Origin: Litoditis marina
Lineage: Eukaryota > Nematoda > Chromadorea > Rhabditida > Rhabditidae
Direction of reading: 5' to 3'
Length of the DNA stretch: 64,000 bases
NCBI GenBank assembly: GCA_964036275.1
Contig: OZ038435.1
Coordinates: 15,353,634 to 15,417,633 of the forward strand
Positions 21,661-32,200 of this stretch are shown here, piece by piece (the stretch's first letter is position 1; each line of letters begins with the position of its first letter). The position numbers were made by a program, and so were the translations under genes. Under the pieces are notes generated by a model. The model worked only from the letters and a program-made list of their open reading frames with translations. It was not told the DNA's origin and did not search any database.

Positions 21661-22355
21661 AGTCAAATGATGAATGTGCTATAACCGTCGCGAGAAAAAT
21701 ATTCTAGTAACAAGAAGGGGACAGGATTCTAGCGCATTGTTCCGCGTATTAGCTGCTATTCGGTAAAGTAGCCGAACCGGAGATTGTGGGGGGCCGAATA
21801 TAGGATGAGACCATTGAATTGTAGTTTGATCTATACACAAAGTGAAGTAGTTTGATGGTTGTGCCATTCGCACACAAATCAAACTATGAACGCAGCCAAT
21901 TGGAGTCTAATTAAATATAGGATACAGCAGCTTTACCAGAAACCATGTTGCTCTCCGGTCTCCTTTAATATACAGTAAATATATTCTATACTAGAAGTAG
22001 ATTGAACAGTAAAACCTCTATTCTAATGAGGCACTTTGGCATTTCACGTTTCTGAGTTCCGCTGTGTTTCATGTGACTGTGCAAATGACATACAGTATAT
22101 ATCTCGTTGATTTTCATTTTTATTTTGCTCATCAATCAAAAGAACTATCGGCACTGTTGAGACTGAGCAAAGTTACAAAAAACATGTAATCCGTAAATAG
22201 TCACGTAAAGTTTTCTTTAATTGGACTTTTGTTGGTATTTGTGGTCGAAATCAGCTGGAATCGCGCGGCCCCGATTCAAATCAATACTGTTTGTCTGAGC
22301 CGCCCGCAAAGGTGAACAGTGCTCTTTCGTAGTGTGATCAAACTACAAAGTCTAA

Positions 22356-23162
22356 ATGTCAATGGATCTCACAAATAATACGCCTTCTCGTTTGTCTTCT
22401 ACTATCAGGGCCAAGCGGACCAGGATCAACGACTCTCCTGGCCACAAGGACATCATGAAGGACATTGAGGGAGATCTTGCCCTTCTCGATCGTGGAACAG
22501 ACGTGCCCCCGTTCATGAAGAATATTGTTCTTCATCTCATAAACATCGTCCAGGAACAGGCAACTATTATTAGTTCAATTAGTCTGGAGAATCAGTCTCT
22601 GAGTAGTGACATTATTGCTTTGAAGGCCAAGGCAGCCGAGAATGCCCCTGTTAGTGTTCCCGTTACTACTGTTTGTTCTGACCCCTGTGAAGAACGTGAA
22701 CGTTCACGTGCTATTGTCATTTCTGGTATTTATGAGTCTCAGTCTTCTCATGCTGTTGAGAGAAATGAGCAAGATATGTGTAAGGTTAAACAGGTCATCA
22801 ATAGTCTAGGTGTTGAGTGTCAGCCGGTTACGACTTACCGCATGGGGCAAATGGGGTCTCGTCCTCGTTTGCTCAAGGTGGTACTCCCAACCAGCCGGCA
22901 CCAGCGCGTATTGTGCGAGCGTTCTCACTTTCTGAAGAACTCTCAATACCGGGGAGTTTGGCTTCGCCAATCTCTCACATCGGAGGAGAGAGCTCGGCAG
23001 AGAGCTGAACGTCAGCAGAACGGTGCTTGGAGAGGTCCCGGGTTTCCTCCTCAAGGAGGCCAGGGACCGCGTGCGTACGGAGATCCCTCCCACGCGCGTA
23101 TTCCAAGCACTGGGCTGCGAAACGGCCCAGCCGGCTCGTACAATAGGGTTCCGGGAAATTGA
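22356..23162 (+). CDS. CR1-like retrotransposon ORF1 (RNA-binding-type protein)
   Basis: 268 residues from ATG at 22356 to TGA at 23160. The N-terminal ~95 residues include a short hydrophobic, heptad-like stretch. The middle (about residues 115-215) starts ERSRAIVISGI and continues with PVTTYRMGQ and GVWLRQSLTSEERA, which resembles the RRM-like part of ORF1 proteins in CR1/jockey elements. The same layout is in the second element (48700-47780: RRSIVISGIPES, PPVTTFRMG, GIYVRESLT). The C-terminal 50 residues are rich in Gly, Pro, Arg and Gln. Known role of the family: ORF1 protein packages element RNA. It ends GN-stop, as does ORF1 of element 2. Confidence 0.8.
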   Translation: MSMDLTNNTPSRLSSTIRAKRTRINDSPGHKDIMKDIEGDLALLDRGTDVPPFMKNIVLHLINIVQEQATIISSISLENQSLSSDIIALKAKAAENAPVSVPVTTVCSDPCEERERSRAIVISGIYESQSSHAVERNEQDMCKVKQVINSLGVECQPVTTYRMGQMGSRPRLLKVVLPTSRHQRVLCERSHFLKNSQYRGVWLRQSLTSEERARQRAERQQNGAWRGPGFPPQGGQGPRAYGDPSHARIPSTGLRNGPAGSYNRVPGN

Positions 23163-23221
23163 CTGTCCCTCTCCGGCCCCATGTAGTTCATAGGAAAAGT
23201 AGTCAGACTTACAAGTGCTTA

Positions 23222-25993
23222 ATGTTGAATATTCGATCAATCACGAAAAATAGTGCCGCATTACAAAGTGTTTTAGTGAAAGATAATGTAGACATAGGAA
23301 TATTCACCGAGACGTGGTTGAAAAGTAAATGTGAAAATGGAGTATTTCTTGGTTCGATTTTGGATAGATATCAGACAATAAGATGTGATAGGAAAAGGTT
23401 GCAGGGAGGAGGAGTTGCTATAGTAATTAGAACAGGCTTGAAGTTTAGAGAAATTTTTTCAGAATGTGTTTTGAAAGCATATGAGATTTTAGTAGTTGAC
23501 ATTTATTTGTCAAATAACCCTTTTCGTTTTATTGTAGTCTACCGTACGCCTTCATGCTCTGTAGCGCACTCCTTTCAGTTACACAAGTGCATTAGTGATT
23601 GGTCAAATTGTGAGCAACCAACTGTTTGTTTGGGCGATTTCAATATACCTGAATTGGAATGGCCAGTAGCAGATGGGCTAAATTTATCAAGTATTGCCGA
23701 AAATTTTGTTGAAATGATAGAAGTTTGCGATATGAGCCAGTTTGTGACCTCTCCTAGCCGGAAAGACAAATTTCTAGACCTACTATTCTGTAATAGTGCT
23801 GACGTAATTGAAAACTGTCACGTTAAGGCTCCAATTGGCACCAGCGACCACAATACTATATTCTTTGATATGAAAATTTCACGCAAACCAAAGGAACTTG
23901 TTTGGAAGAGAAACTATGAGAATGCTGACTATGAAATTATACGATTTTACCTAGCTAATGTTGACTGGTTAGGTTCCTTTTCCACAGTCAGTACTGTAGA
24001 CGAGCTATACGAAATGTTCATTGCAATTCTGAATCATACCATTGAAATGTTTGTTCCAATGCGTAAGGTTATTGCCAAAAGCACTAACCTTCCGAACTAT
24101 TTGAGAAATATGAGTATGTATAGAGAAGAACTGTGGGAAAGGGCTCATAGTTCTACGAATCCAACTCTATGGGACGAATATAGGACGTGTACTGCGAAGT
24201 TTACGAAAGCTTTGAATAAGTTCAATAGATCTATCGAAAACGAACTAATTAGGAGAGGCGATTCAAAAACCATTTATAAGTTAGTGAATTCTCGTTTGAA
24301 AGAGAGAAAAAGTATACCTAGTATGATTGGCCCGAACAACACAATTTGTGTTACAGATTCGGATAGAGCAAATTTGCTCGCAGATTCATTCCAAAGCGTT
24401 TTTTCTACTGATAGTATTGATGTTCCTGTGTTTTCTGTCGACAATGTTGTACAAATGGACCATTCCATTCAGTTTGATAGAGTTCTAATCGAAAAACTTT
24501 TGCGTACGTGGCCAATGTCCTACTCACAAACACCGGATGGAATTCCATTTAAGTATATTAAAAAGGTATCTGTTGAAATTTGTGGCCCTCTAGAATATAT
24601 ATTTAATCTTAGCTTGTGGAGAGGGGAGGTACCGGAACGATGGAAACATTCTCTTGTAACTCCTCTACCTAAGAAACCCCCTTTGTCAAACCCTCTAAAC
24701 TACAGACCAGTTAGCATTACGTCAATATTCGCGCGACTTTTCGAAAAGATTTTGAAACGTGAGATGATTATGCACTTGAACTCAAATGATATCATATCTC
24801 CCCATCAACACGGTTTTAGAAAGGGTAAATCTGTAGAAACACAGATGTTAGAATGTCTCAATGAATGGACTTTATCCCTCGATAAGAAAGAATGCGTTGA
24901 TGTGGTATATTTCGACTTTTCTAAAGCGTTCGATAGAGTTTCACATAAATTGCTAGTTCTTAAAATGAAGAAACTTGGATTTCACAGAATGATTATAGCA
25001 TGGGTGAAAGAATACTTAACGAATCGCACTTTTGCAGTCAGAGTAAACTCAAGTTTTTCTTCAAATCGCAAAATAACTAGTGGTGTTCCTCAAGGAAGTG
25101 CGCTTTCTCCTGTTCTGTTTAACATTTTCACGTGCGAATTACCTAACACACTTGCAGATTCGAGTGTTAAATGCAAGGTTTTCGCAGACGATACGAAAGT
25201 TTATAAGTCGTTCAAACTTGGAGAGTCTAGCAAAGAGCTGCAAAGTTGTTTAGATAGAATGTATAAGTGGTCTGTAGATTGGGGGTTACCACTATCAGTA
25301 GAAAAATCGCAAGTTATGCATCTGGGCTACAACAACCCAAAGCAAAACTATACATTGAACGGAGCAGTTCTGAAGCAAGTCACTGAAAAAGTTAGAGATC
25401 TGGGTTTCTTGTTAAATAGCAGTCTTTCCTTTCAAGATCATGTGCGACATATTGTACAGCTAGCAAAATATAGAACTTACAATCTTTTCAAGGTATTGAA
25501 AACCAATAAAGAAAGTATTTGGATTAAAGCGTACACAACCTATATTCGTCCAATGGTTGAGTTCGGAACAACGGTGTTCAATTCAGATAGAGGATTCGTA
25601 AAGAAAATTGAATCAGTTCAGAACAATTTCACCAGAAAATTGTTCTTCCGGCATGGTGGCTACAAATATTGCACTATTCCCAGCTCTTCATTTAGAAACA
25701 GGAAATTAAAATTGATATCATTGGAATCTAGAAGAAATACAACCGATTTAGTTATGATACACAAAATAGTAACCGGACAATGTGGTCTAAATGCGATTGA
25801 CTTTTTCACGTTCAATCGTTCACGTACTCGAGGTACACAGGAAAAGATTAGCTTTCCAATACCGAAAACTAGTCATCGTGCACAGTTTTTCACTATTCGT
25901 GCCGGTTCAAAATACTTGAAACACAGCAAGAACAAAACTATTCCGAGTTCTCTTGCGGCGGCCAAGAAATATTTTTCGGAAAAGCACTTGTAA
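23222..25993 (+). CDS. CR1-like retrotransposon ORF2: APE endonuclease and reverse transcriptase
   Basis: The frame is open from 23159, overlapping the ORF1 stop, but the first ATG is 23222; the open part without ATG starts at TTG. Endonuclease landmarks: LNIRSITKN, FTETWL, VVYRTPS, CLGDFNIPELEW and TSDHNTIFF. Reverse transcriptase landmarks: YRPVSITS, HGFRKGKSVETQ, VYFDFSKAFDRVSH, TSGVPQGSALSPVLFNI and the catalytic FADD box in CKVFADDTKVY. About 923 residues from the Met, no internal stop, so the protein could be active. It makes the target nick and copies element RNA onto it. The endonuclease start just after ORF1 suggests reinitiation after ORF1 termination. Clade name CR1-like is inferred from motifs and tail. 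Confidence 0.92.
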   Translation: MLNIRSITKNSAALQSVLVKDNVDIGIFTETWLKSKCENGVFLGSILDRYQTIRCDRKRLQGGGVAIVIRTGLKFREIFSECVLKAYEILVVDIYLSNNPFRFIVVYRTPSCSVAHSFQLHKCISDWSNCEQPTVCLGDFNIPELEWPVADGLNLSSIAENFVEMIEVCDMSQFVTSPSRKDKFLDLLFCNSADVIENCHVKAPIGTSDHNTIFFDMKISRKPKELVWKRNYENADYEIIRFYLANVDWLGSFSTVSTVDELYEMFIAILNHTIEMFVPMRKVIAKSTNLPNYLRNMSMYREELWERAHSSTNPTLWDEYRTCTAKFTKALNKFNRSIENELIRRGDSKTIYKLVNSRLKERKSIPSMIGPNNTICVTDSDRANLLADSFQSVFSTDSIDVPVFSVDNVVQMDHSIQFDRVLIEKLLRTWPMSYSQTPDGIPFKYIKKVSVEICGPLEYIFNLSLWRGEVPERWKHSLVTPLPKKPPLSNPLNYRPVSITSIFARLFEKILKREMIMHLNSNDIISPHQHGFRKGKSVETQMLECLNEWTLSLDKKECVDVVYFDFSKAFDRVSHKLLVLKMKKLGFHRMIIAWVKEYLTNRTFAVRVNSSFSSNRKITSGVPQGSALSPVLFNIFTCELPNTLADSSVKCKVFADDTKVYKSFKLGESSKELQSCLDRMYKWSVDWGLPLSVEKSQVMHLGYNNPKQNYTLNGAVLKQVTEKVRDLGFLLNSSLSFQDHVRHIVQLAKYRTYNLFKVLKTNKESIWIKAYTTYIRPMVEFGTTVFNSDRGFVKKIESVQNNFTRKLFFRHGGYKYCTIPSSSFRNRKLKLISLESRRNTTDLVMIHKIVTGQCGLNAIDFFTFNRSRTRGTQEKISFPIPKTSHRAQFFTIRAGSKYLKHSKNKTIPSSLAAAKKYFSEKHL

Positions 25994-26183
25994 CTGACCT
26001 TACTATGTTTATTTATCAGAACCCCATTGAAGTGTCGATCGTTGTACTGTAGTCATATATATGCTCGTTCAATGTCACTTTTCTGTTCATCATGGTTTCG
26101 ATTATTGTTTTCATTTTGCTCAAATTCAGTTATTTCTCATTTACGTTCTGTTTGTCTATGTATCTCACATGCTTGCATGTATA

Positions 26184-26185
26184 TA

Positions 26186-26219
<34 letters not shown>
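26184..26219 (+). repeat. ATCA tetranucleotide tail of the retrotransposon
   Basis: About eight or nine ATCA units about 190 bp after the ORF2 stop; this marks the 3' end of the element. Confidence 0.85.
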
Positions 26220-26220
<1 letters not shown>

Positions 26221-26373
26221 TCGTATTTTTGAACTAAATTTGTGAACCAAATGCCAACTACAATTGTGTGCCCAAATATAGGATGTAACCATTGTATTGT
26301 AGTTTTATCTCGAGAGATCATGTTTTGGTTAAAGTTTCATCTTAGCACACAATATGACTGTTGAGTTTTGTTG

Positions 26374-26609
26374 TATAGTCTGTTCCACGCACTTATAACC
26401 CCCTACAGTAATCTTCGCGAACTTCTAGATCTACGTTCCGTAGTTTGAATTGTTTGGAATGACTTCAATTTTCGCTATTGTGTTTTCTATCTATGCTACT
26501 GCAAACTATGAAAGTTTGAAACGGAAATAATGATTTATTCATAAGAAAAAGCCTTCTAAATTTATGACGGATTACTGTAGAAGGACATCGATTGGTGAAA
26601 CGAACTATA
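26374..26609. mobile_element. 236-bp Tc1/mariner-type MITE, copy 1
   Basis: Begins TATAGTCTGTTCCACG and ends GGTGAAACGAACTATA. Exactly the same length as copy 2 at 31134-31369, with shared CTACAGTAAT near both ends. The termini start and end with TA. Confidence 0.8.
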
Positions 26610-29283
26610 GTGTGATGATCAAATTACAAACACAGCAAAATAGCGACCGTATGCACCTTTTTTTCTTAGCGAATTCTATATAGAGTGTGACTATGTTTGA
26701 GTTGTGGTTTGATCTACATGAACAACTAAGGTGGAGAATCACATATCTACAAATACCGAAAACGCAAAACAAAATATGGACGATCACAAGCTTTAGATTG
26801 GGAAAAGTTACGGAAAAACGTGTGTTATCACGTGAAAGGTGGGCGGAAAACTCCATTTGTAAACTTGAACCGAAATTTTCAGACCATTTTCGGTGGTATT
26901 CGAAGAGATGTGTTTATAGTTTGAAATAGTTTTCAGAATAGAAAAAATGCTATAGAACTGTTTGATACCAAAATACTACGTTTTGTTCACGAATTGGAGG
27001 TGATCTTCCGGTTTGTTTACCAGTATGACTCATAACAATTGAGGCAGTTTCGTGGAACTACACTGACAAGAATAGGTCAAAAAAGGTTGGCAAACAAGCA
27101 TAACCTCCTGAGTCACAAAACTTTCTACGTTACAAGAAAAATTCTTCTAAATTAAACACTTATATTCAAATTGTTGCCGTTTTTTACTAATTGAAGGAAC
27201 TGTAATCTTAGTCAAAGGTCACGCCGTTTTCCGAAATCAACTATTCACAGAGCAAAGGACCACTTCTTGCGAAGGGGCGAGGAGTCATTTAGTTTGCGCC
27301 AAGGATTAGAAAGATTGACCCCTTATTTGCTCGGATTAGACGCAAATTTCGCGCCAATCGAATATTTTCTTCAAAATGAACGATAGATGAGTGGGGAAAA
27401 GCAAAGTCGTTCACAGCACAGGCCATTTTACAGAAACTCTCAAAGGAGACAGGAACTCAACATGAGCAGAGGTTTTGTTTCGTTCTGCTTCCAACTGTCT
27501 TGACATCAGAGAGCACAAACATAGTGCTCACATTTCCCAACTGGACTCGTTGGCAGCGTGCCAAAAACTTTGAAAGACTGTTCTTTAAAGAAAACATATA
27601 TTTCATGGAAATTCTTCTTGAATACGAGTTATAACGAAGGGAACAAACCCTTCACATGAATTTCCATTGTTAAAAAGTATTTCAACATGTTCAAAAACTG
27701 CCTTGAAATTTCATTGGCCAGCTGCCCAAGTCCAGTTGGAAAATGTGCGAACTATAACTCGTATATTAGTTTGATCAGTCCACGTGACATTCAAATGACA
27801 ATGCCGCGCGACACGCAACGCGTCTAATTAAATATAGGATACAGCAGCTTTACCAGAAACCATGTTGCTCTCCGGTCTCCTTTAAACCGCCGTGTTTGTA
27901 GTTTGATCTCGAAACTAGGATACAGAGATTGCTTTTTAAAAAACAGACAGAAAATATCACATTTTTCAATCTGATGTGTAAGCAGTTTGATTCTGCTGCG
28001 TTTGTCAAAACTTTTGCTGTGTTTTGGAGCAACATACGAAGAGAAACCGAAATTCCTTGAAATTACACAGTACAACAGAAATTATATTACAACAGTTGAG
28101 AAAGGTGCATATTTTGAATGAAACGGAAATGAAAATATGAGTAAACGAATACTGTGCTTTATACTAACGACAAAACCACTAAATTCAGAGAACGAATGAA
28201 AGTAAATGATAAAACGTTGTTGTACTCGGATAGGTTTCCTCTGTTATCTTCATTATTCTAATTTTGACATTCCTTATGAAAAACACACATATATAAAAAT
28301 ATGAATGAAAACTAGTAACAAAACAGTTCCATCTGGCTCCAGTTTTTGTGTTCAGGCCGCCAATTTCGGATTTGGTTCAGCCTGTAATCCCACTCTGATC
28401 CGAGAGGCTAAATGGGGGATAAACTATGAAAAATGGCGTTCCTGTTCGAATGTCAACAGGGGTGAATCATTGTTCTGAATGAGTAGATCGAAACTTGGTG
28501 GTTGATAAAATCGATAACTTGAAACTGGTCGACTTTGGGCAGACAAATGCTGGGTACTTAAGTTTCTGATGTGTGTTTTTTCGTCTTGATAGAGAATAAA
28601 CTATTCGAAATGGCGTTTCTGTTCGAGTATCAAGAGGGGTGAATCATTGTTCTGAATGGATAGATCAAAAATGTCTATAGTTTCCATGAAATTCGATAAA
28701 TCGATTATTTTACAAAATCCTGGTGAATACTGTGTACTTCATTTGCTGCAATGCGAATGCTTTTCGCTCAGAGTTTTGGAAAGGTGAGCGAAATCAGGAA
28801 ATTGAAGTCGAACTCAGTAACGAAATTCGAATATATCGTCCTGGAATCAAACTACAAACACAGCAGAAATGTTAAAAAAATGATGTTTTTGTCGTCCATG
28901 CTTCTGGAGGGAATTTAAACCTCAGATCAAGTATTTGGCAGTTTTCAAGTTAGTGTTTCTTTGTTGAAACTTGTAATTAGAAAAAATATGTAAAAGTTAT
29001 TGAATTTGTAGAGTTTAAGTTAAATAACTAAGCGTTTCAAAAACATTTTATAATGAAAATATACCAATAGAAAGAAAAAGTGAAAGAAATTAAATTTTTC
29101 TTATATTAATTTAAACTTTTTGGTTAAAGTGGGTTGCATCGTTTCGCCGTTAAATCTCGACGATGCTATTCTAGTTGGTAATGAGCAAACACAAACTGTG
29201 TATATTTATAGGAACCCCAATTACAATAAATGATACGAATACTCTACTGAAAACTAGAATTGATCTAATATAAAGGTCAAAGG
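26610..29283. other. Spacer with MITEs and a local tandem duplication
   Basis: No exon chain seen. It contains the 438-bp TTAA-bounded element (27444-27881) and a tandem duplication of about 180 bp: the unit at ~28413 (AAACTATGAAAAATGGCGTT ... GGGGTGAATCATTGTTCTGA) recurs at ~28592. Confidence 0.5.
27444..27881. mobile_element. TTAA-associated MITE (AGGAGACCGG ends), long copy
   Basis: Left end AGGAGACAGGAACTCAACATG and right end CATGTTGCTCTCCGGTCTCCT are inverted. The right flank is TTAA and the left flank TCAA, a degraded TTAA. The last ~60 bp are repeated at 21906-21962. The shorter complete copy at 36751-36924 has TTAA on both sides. Confidence 0.7.
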
Positions 29284-32200
29284 TCAAAATTCATCTTTCT
29301 TCGTTTCGTTGGCGATGCGTTCCGCTTCTTCTTTCTGTGTTTTCTCTTCCTCTTTTTCTTGTTCGATAGTCTTTGTCAGCTCCTCGTGGAGAACCAAAGT
29401 CGATGATTCTCTGGGAGCACATGTTTCAATTTCGTTTATTCTCCTCTTATTTCATGCAAATGATTAGTGTTTCTCAGAAAAAATTATAATCTTCTGAAAA
29501 TTGAAACTTGGTGGGACTAATAAAAGATTGATCACGCTCTTCTAGTTGAGGTCAATTTGTTTATTTTTCAAAATATTGACGATATTTATACTTCGAAAAC
29601 ATCAAAACTTTACTCTTTTTATCACCCATCATTGAGGTTTTTCATGGCAAAAAAAAGTGGTCTTGCGTAAATTAGCTGAATCATTGATAGTCACTCGTTT
29701 CTATAGTTTAGTAGTTTCAGTTCAATGAAGAACAGACATATTGTATTTCTTTATGTAGTTCTGATGAAAAAACCTACTTTCTCATCCACTGCAGTATTTT
29801 CTCCTCGTTCCTCTCCGTTTGGTCGTATTTAAATTGACCGTTTATAAAATATTTCATCTTCGGGTACGAAAATACACCGTATTTCTTCGTGAGCGCCTTG
29901 TTCTGGATTATGAACAAAAGTTACAAAACTATAATTCGAAGTTATTTTTGATCGATGGTTATGATATTTTTCGATTTTTCATGTATATCTCACAGAGATC
30001 AATGAACATTCCAATTTAGGCGTGCAAATGACGTTCAGAGCTGCTCAGATCCTTTCTGGTCTAAATACCAATGTTTAATTAGTCAAGTTTTACGTTTCAA
30101 AGACCTATGGTTTTGAAGACACGATAATTTATTTTTATCTTTGAAAATGTTAAGCCAACTTCGATCAGAAGATCAAGTTATTTGAAATCTGAAAACGCAT
30201 TCATTTTTATTCTGACCTTTGTTCCATCTACCGCGACCACTTGAATGGGATGACCTTCGGCCTTTGATCTTCGAACTACGTTCTCCAGAGTTGGCTTCAG
30301 ACGCAGGCAGTAACCACACCCTTCAATGGATTCAAATAAACACTTAAATACTTAGTAGTGATTCTAGGTGACAGCGGTTCAAAAACCTACCCTCCGGGAA
30401 CTAATATTCTACTTTTTGTATTTCAGCATTGGTTAATTGTTGTTTTCCTGGTTTCGCTTTGTTCTGACGCCAGTTGTGATTGCGGTACGTAGAAAGGTTG
30501 ATAGGTTTGCAAATAGTATTGTAGTAAACACTTATGATATTGAATTTACTGAAACTTGCTTATTAACTAGAAATAAAGCAAATGATTGTTTAAAAAAGCC
30601 TACACGGTGCATGAAAGACGGCCATAACTCTAGTGTGCTCCTTGAGAAAGTCGTTGAATGTTCGGTCGTTCAGATGTGTCAGAAGGGTACCCGGAGTATT
30701 CTCCCATTTCACTGTGTTGTCCTTAATGGAAGCCAACTAGAATGTTTAGAAGGGGGACAGGCAGAATGATAATTATCATCTCAGTCTATAGTAAACTCAA
30801 CTATTGTATTTTTTTCGTGTTTTTCGTGGTTCATTTATCATTCAATACGTTTTTCAGTTTGCTATCTCGTACGATTGTCATACAGAACAGTGATAATAGA
30901 CTTAATATTAGAGAAATACTACCATACTAAGTCGGAAAACTACGCCACAAAACCATGCGTTTTACTTGTATATATTTATACAGTGCTGGCTTGAACAAAC
31001 AAAAAGTGAGTGCAAATTATATTTACACACTATCATAGAGTACAGTTACAGTGAAACTATTAAATTACGCTAAATGCAACGAGATCAAACGGAAAACACA
31101 TCAGCATGGCCTAATAAAAAACTAAATGTTTCGTATAGTCTGTTTCACGAAACAATAGCCCTCTACAGTAAGATTATAAAACTTTTAAGTGAATGTATTA
31201 TATCTTGTAGGTGTTGTACATAGTTTAAACTTTGTGATTTCGTTTTCCACTTTGGGTACTACAAGCATGCAAAACAGTTAGTCTTAAATTCTTTTTGTTG
31301 ACTAGATAAATGCGCTTGAATTTTTGAAAGATTACTGTAGAAAGTCATCGATTGGTGGAACGAACTATACCTCCACCTTGATCGTCTTGGGTGGTTCTGG
31401 TCGCATCGGCTTCTTAAACCATTTAGAAATCGAGTCCTGAAAATCAATAAAGTTAAGATAGATATTTTTGTTGCATTCTATGTCTAACGTAATATTTCTG
31501 AAGAACACAAATTCTCAAGAGTATTGATCGTCTCAAACAAGATTACCCCGACACCCTTTACCCTCTCGCTTTCGGGGAGAAGGCCTGTCTGCACGGAGAC
31601 AACCACATTTAAAGGGACCGTTCCTCTTTAATTTGGAGGTTTGAGCTGATTAGTCGATACTTTTCACATTAAAAAACCAAAAACATTCATATAGGTGTCA
31701 ACTTCCTGTCTTGCTCCGTGTTCTCAAAAGAGCGGCGCGACCACGCGCACGGACATACACCGCCGAGTTCACCTACGTACAAAATTTTCAAATGGTCCAT
31801 AAAATTACAAAACCATATTCAAAACATGGCCAAAATTACCAATATGAAATCTGAGATGGAAGATTTGTAAATATCATGAAAACTACAAAGAAGTGATAGA
31901 TTAAGGATTGCGGCATTACAGTAACCCAAATCCTGTTCCCTTTTATTTTGCTCCGTAATAATGTGGTTTTTTGAACTCTCTGTACGCAAGGTATGAACTT
32001 TCATCTCAAAGCAGAACAAATGACTTTTCTCATTTTTCAAAAATTACCTACATTGCACATTATAGAGGTACGGTCCCTTTAATTGGAGAATCGTGCAGAC
32101 AGTTACACCGAGCCTGAACAGCGTGCAGACAGTTACACATCTAGCGGCCGCATAAATAGTATACTTCGATAATAAAAAGGGATCGTGCATCAACTCTTTT

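Larger units (their letters stand above)
14951..22349. other. Gene-poor stretch
   Basis: I see no exon chain on either strand. Contents: MITEs of the TATACTAGAAG family (about 14964-15090, 21038-21172, 21988-22103), a GA microsatellite (15155-15176), purine-rich DNA (21250-21660), a diverged ~120-bp tandem repeat (20110-20570), a dispersed repeat (19215-19415) and many copies of a 20-nt ATCAAACTACAAACACAGC motif. Open frames here are AT-rich and lack coding bias. Confidence 0.5.
22200..26220 (+). mobile_element. CR1-like non-LTR retrotransposon, apparently intact
   Basis: Two intact overlapping ORFs (22356-23162 and 23159-25993) are followed by a 3' region ending in about eight ATCA units at 26184-26219. 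Such elements end in a short microsatellite rather than poly(A), as in the CR1 group. ORF2 has an APE-type endonuclease and a reverse transcriptase but no RNase H. The 5' end is not defined: 22200 is a guess lying after a MITE that ends near 22103. No target-site duplication could be confirmed. Confidence 0.85.

Noticed and set aside
21245..21670. 141-codon Glu/Arg/Lys-rich open frame
   Set aside because: Purine-rich low-complexity DNA lacks stops; no splice structure or conserved motif.
30437..30769. 110-codon plus-strand open frame
   Set aside because: Antisense shadow of the PDIA5-like exon 30736-30604.
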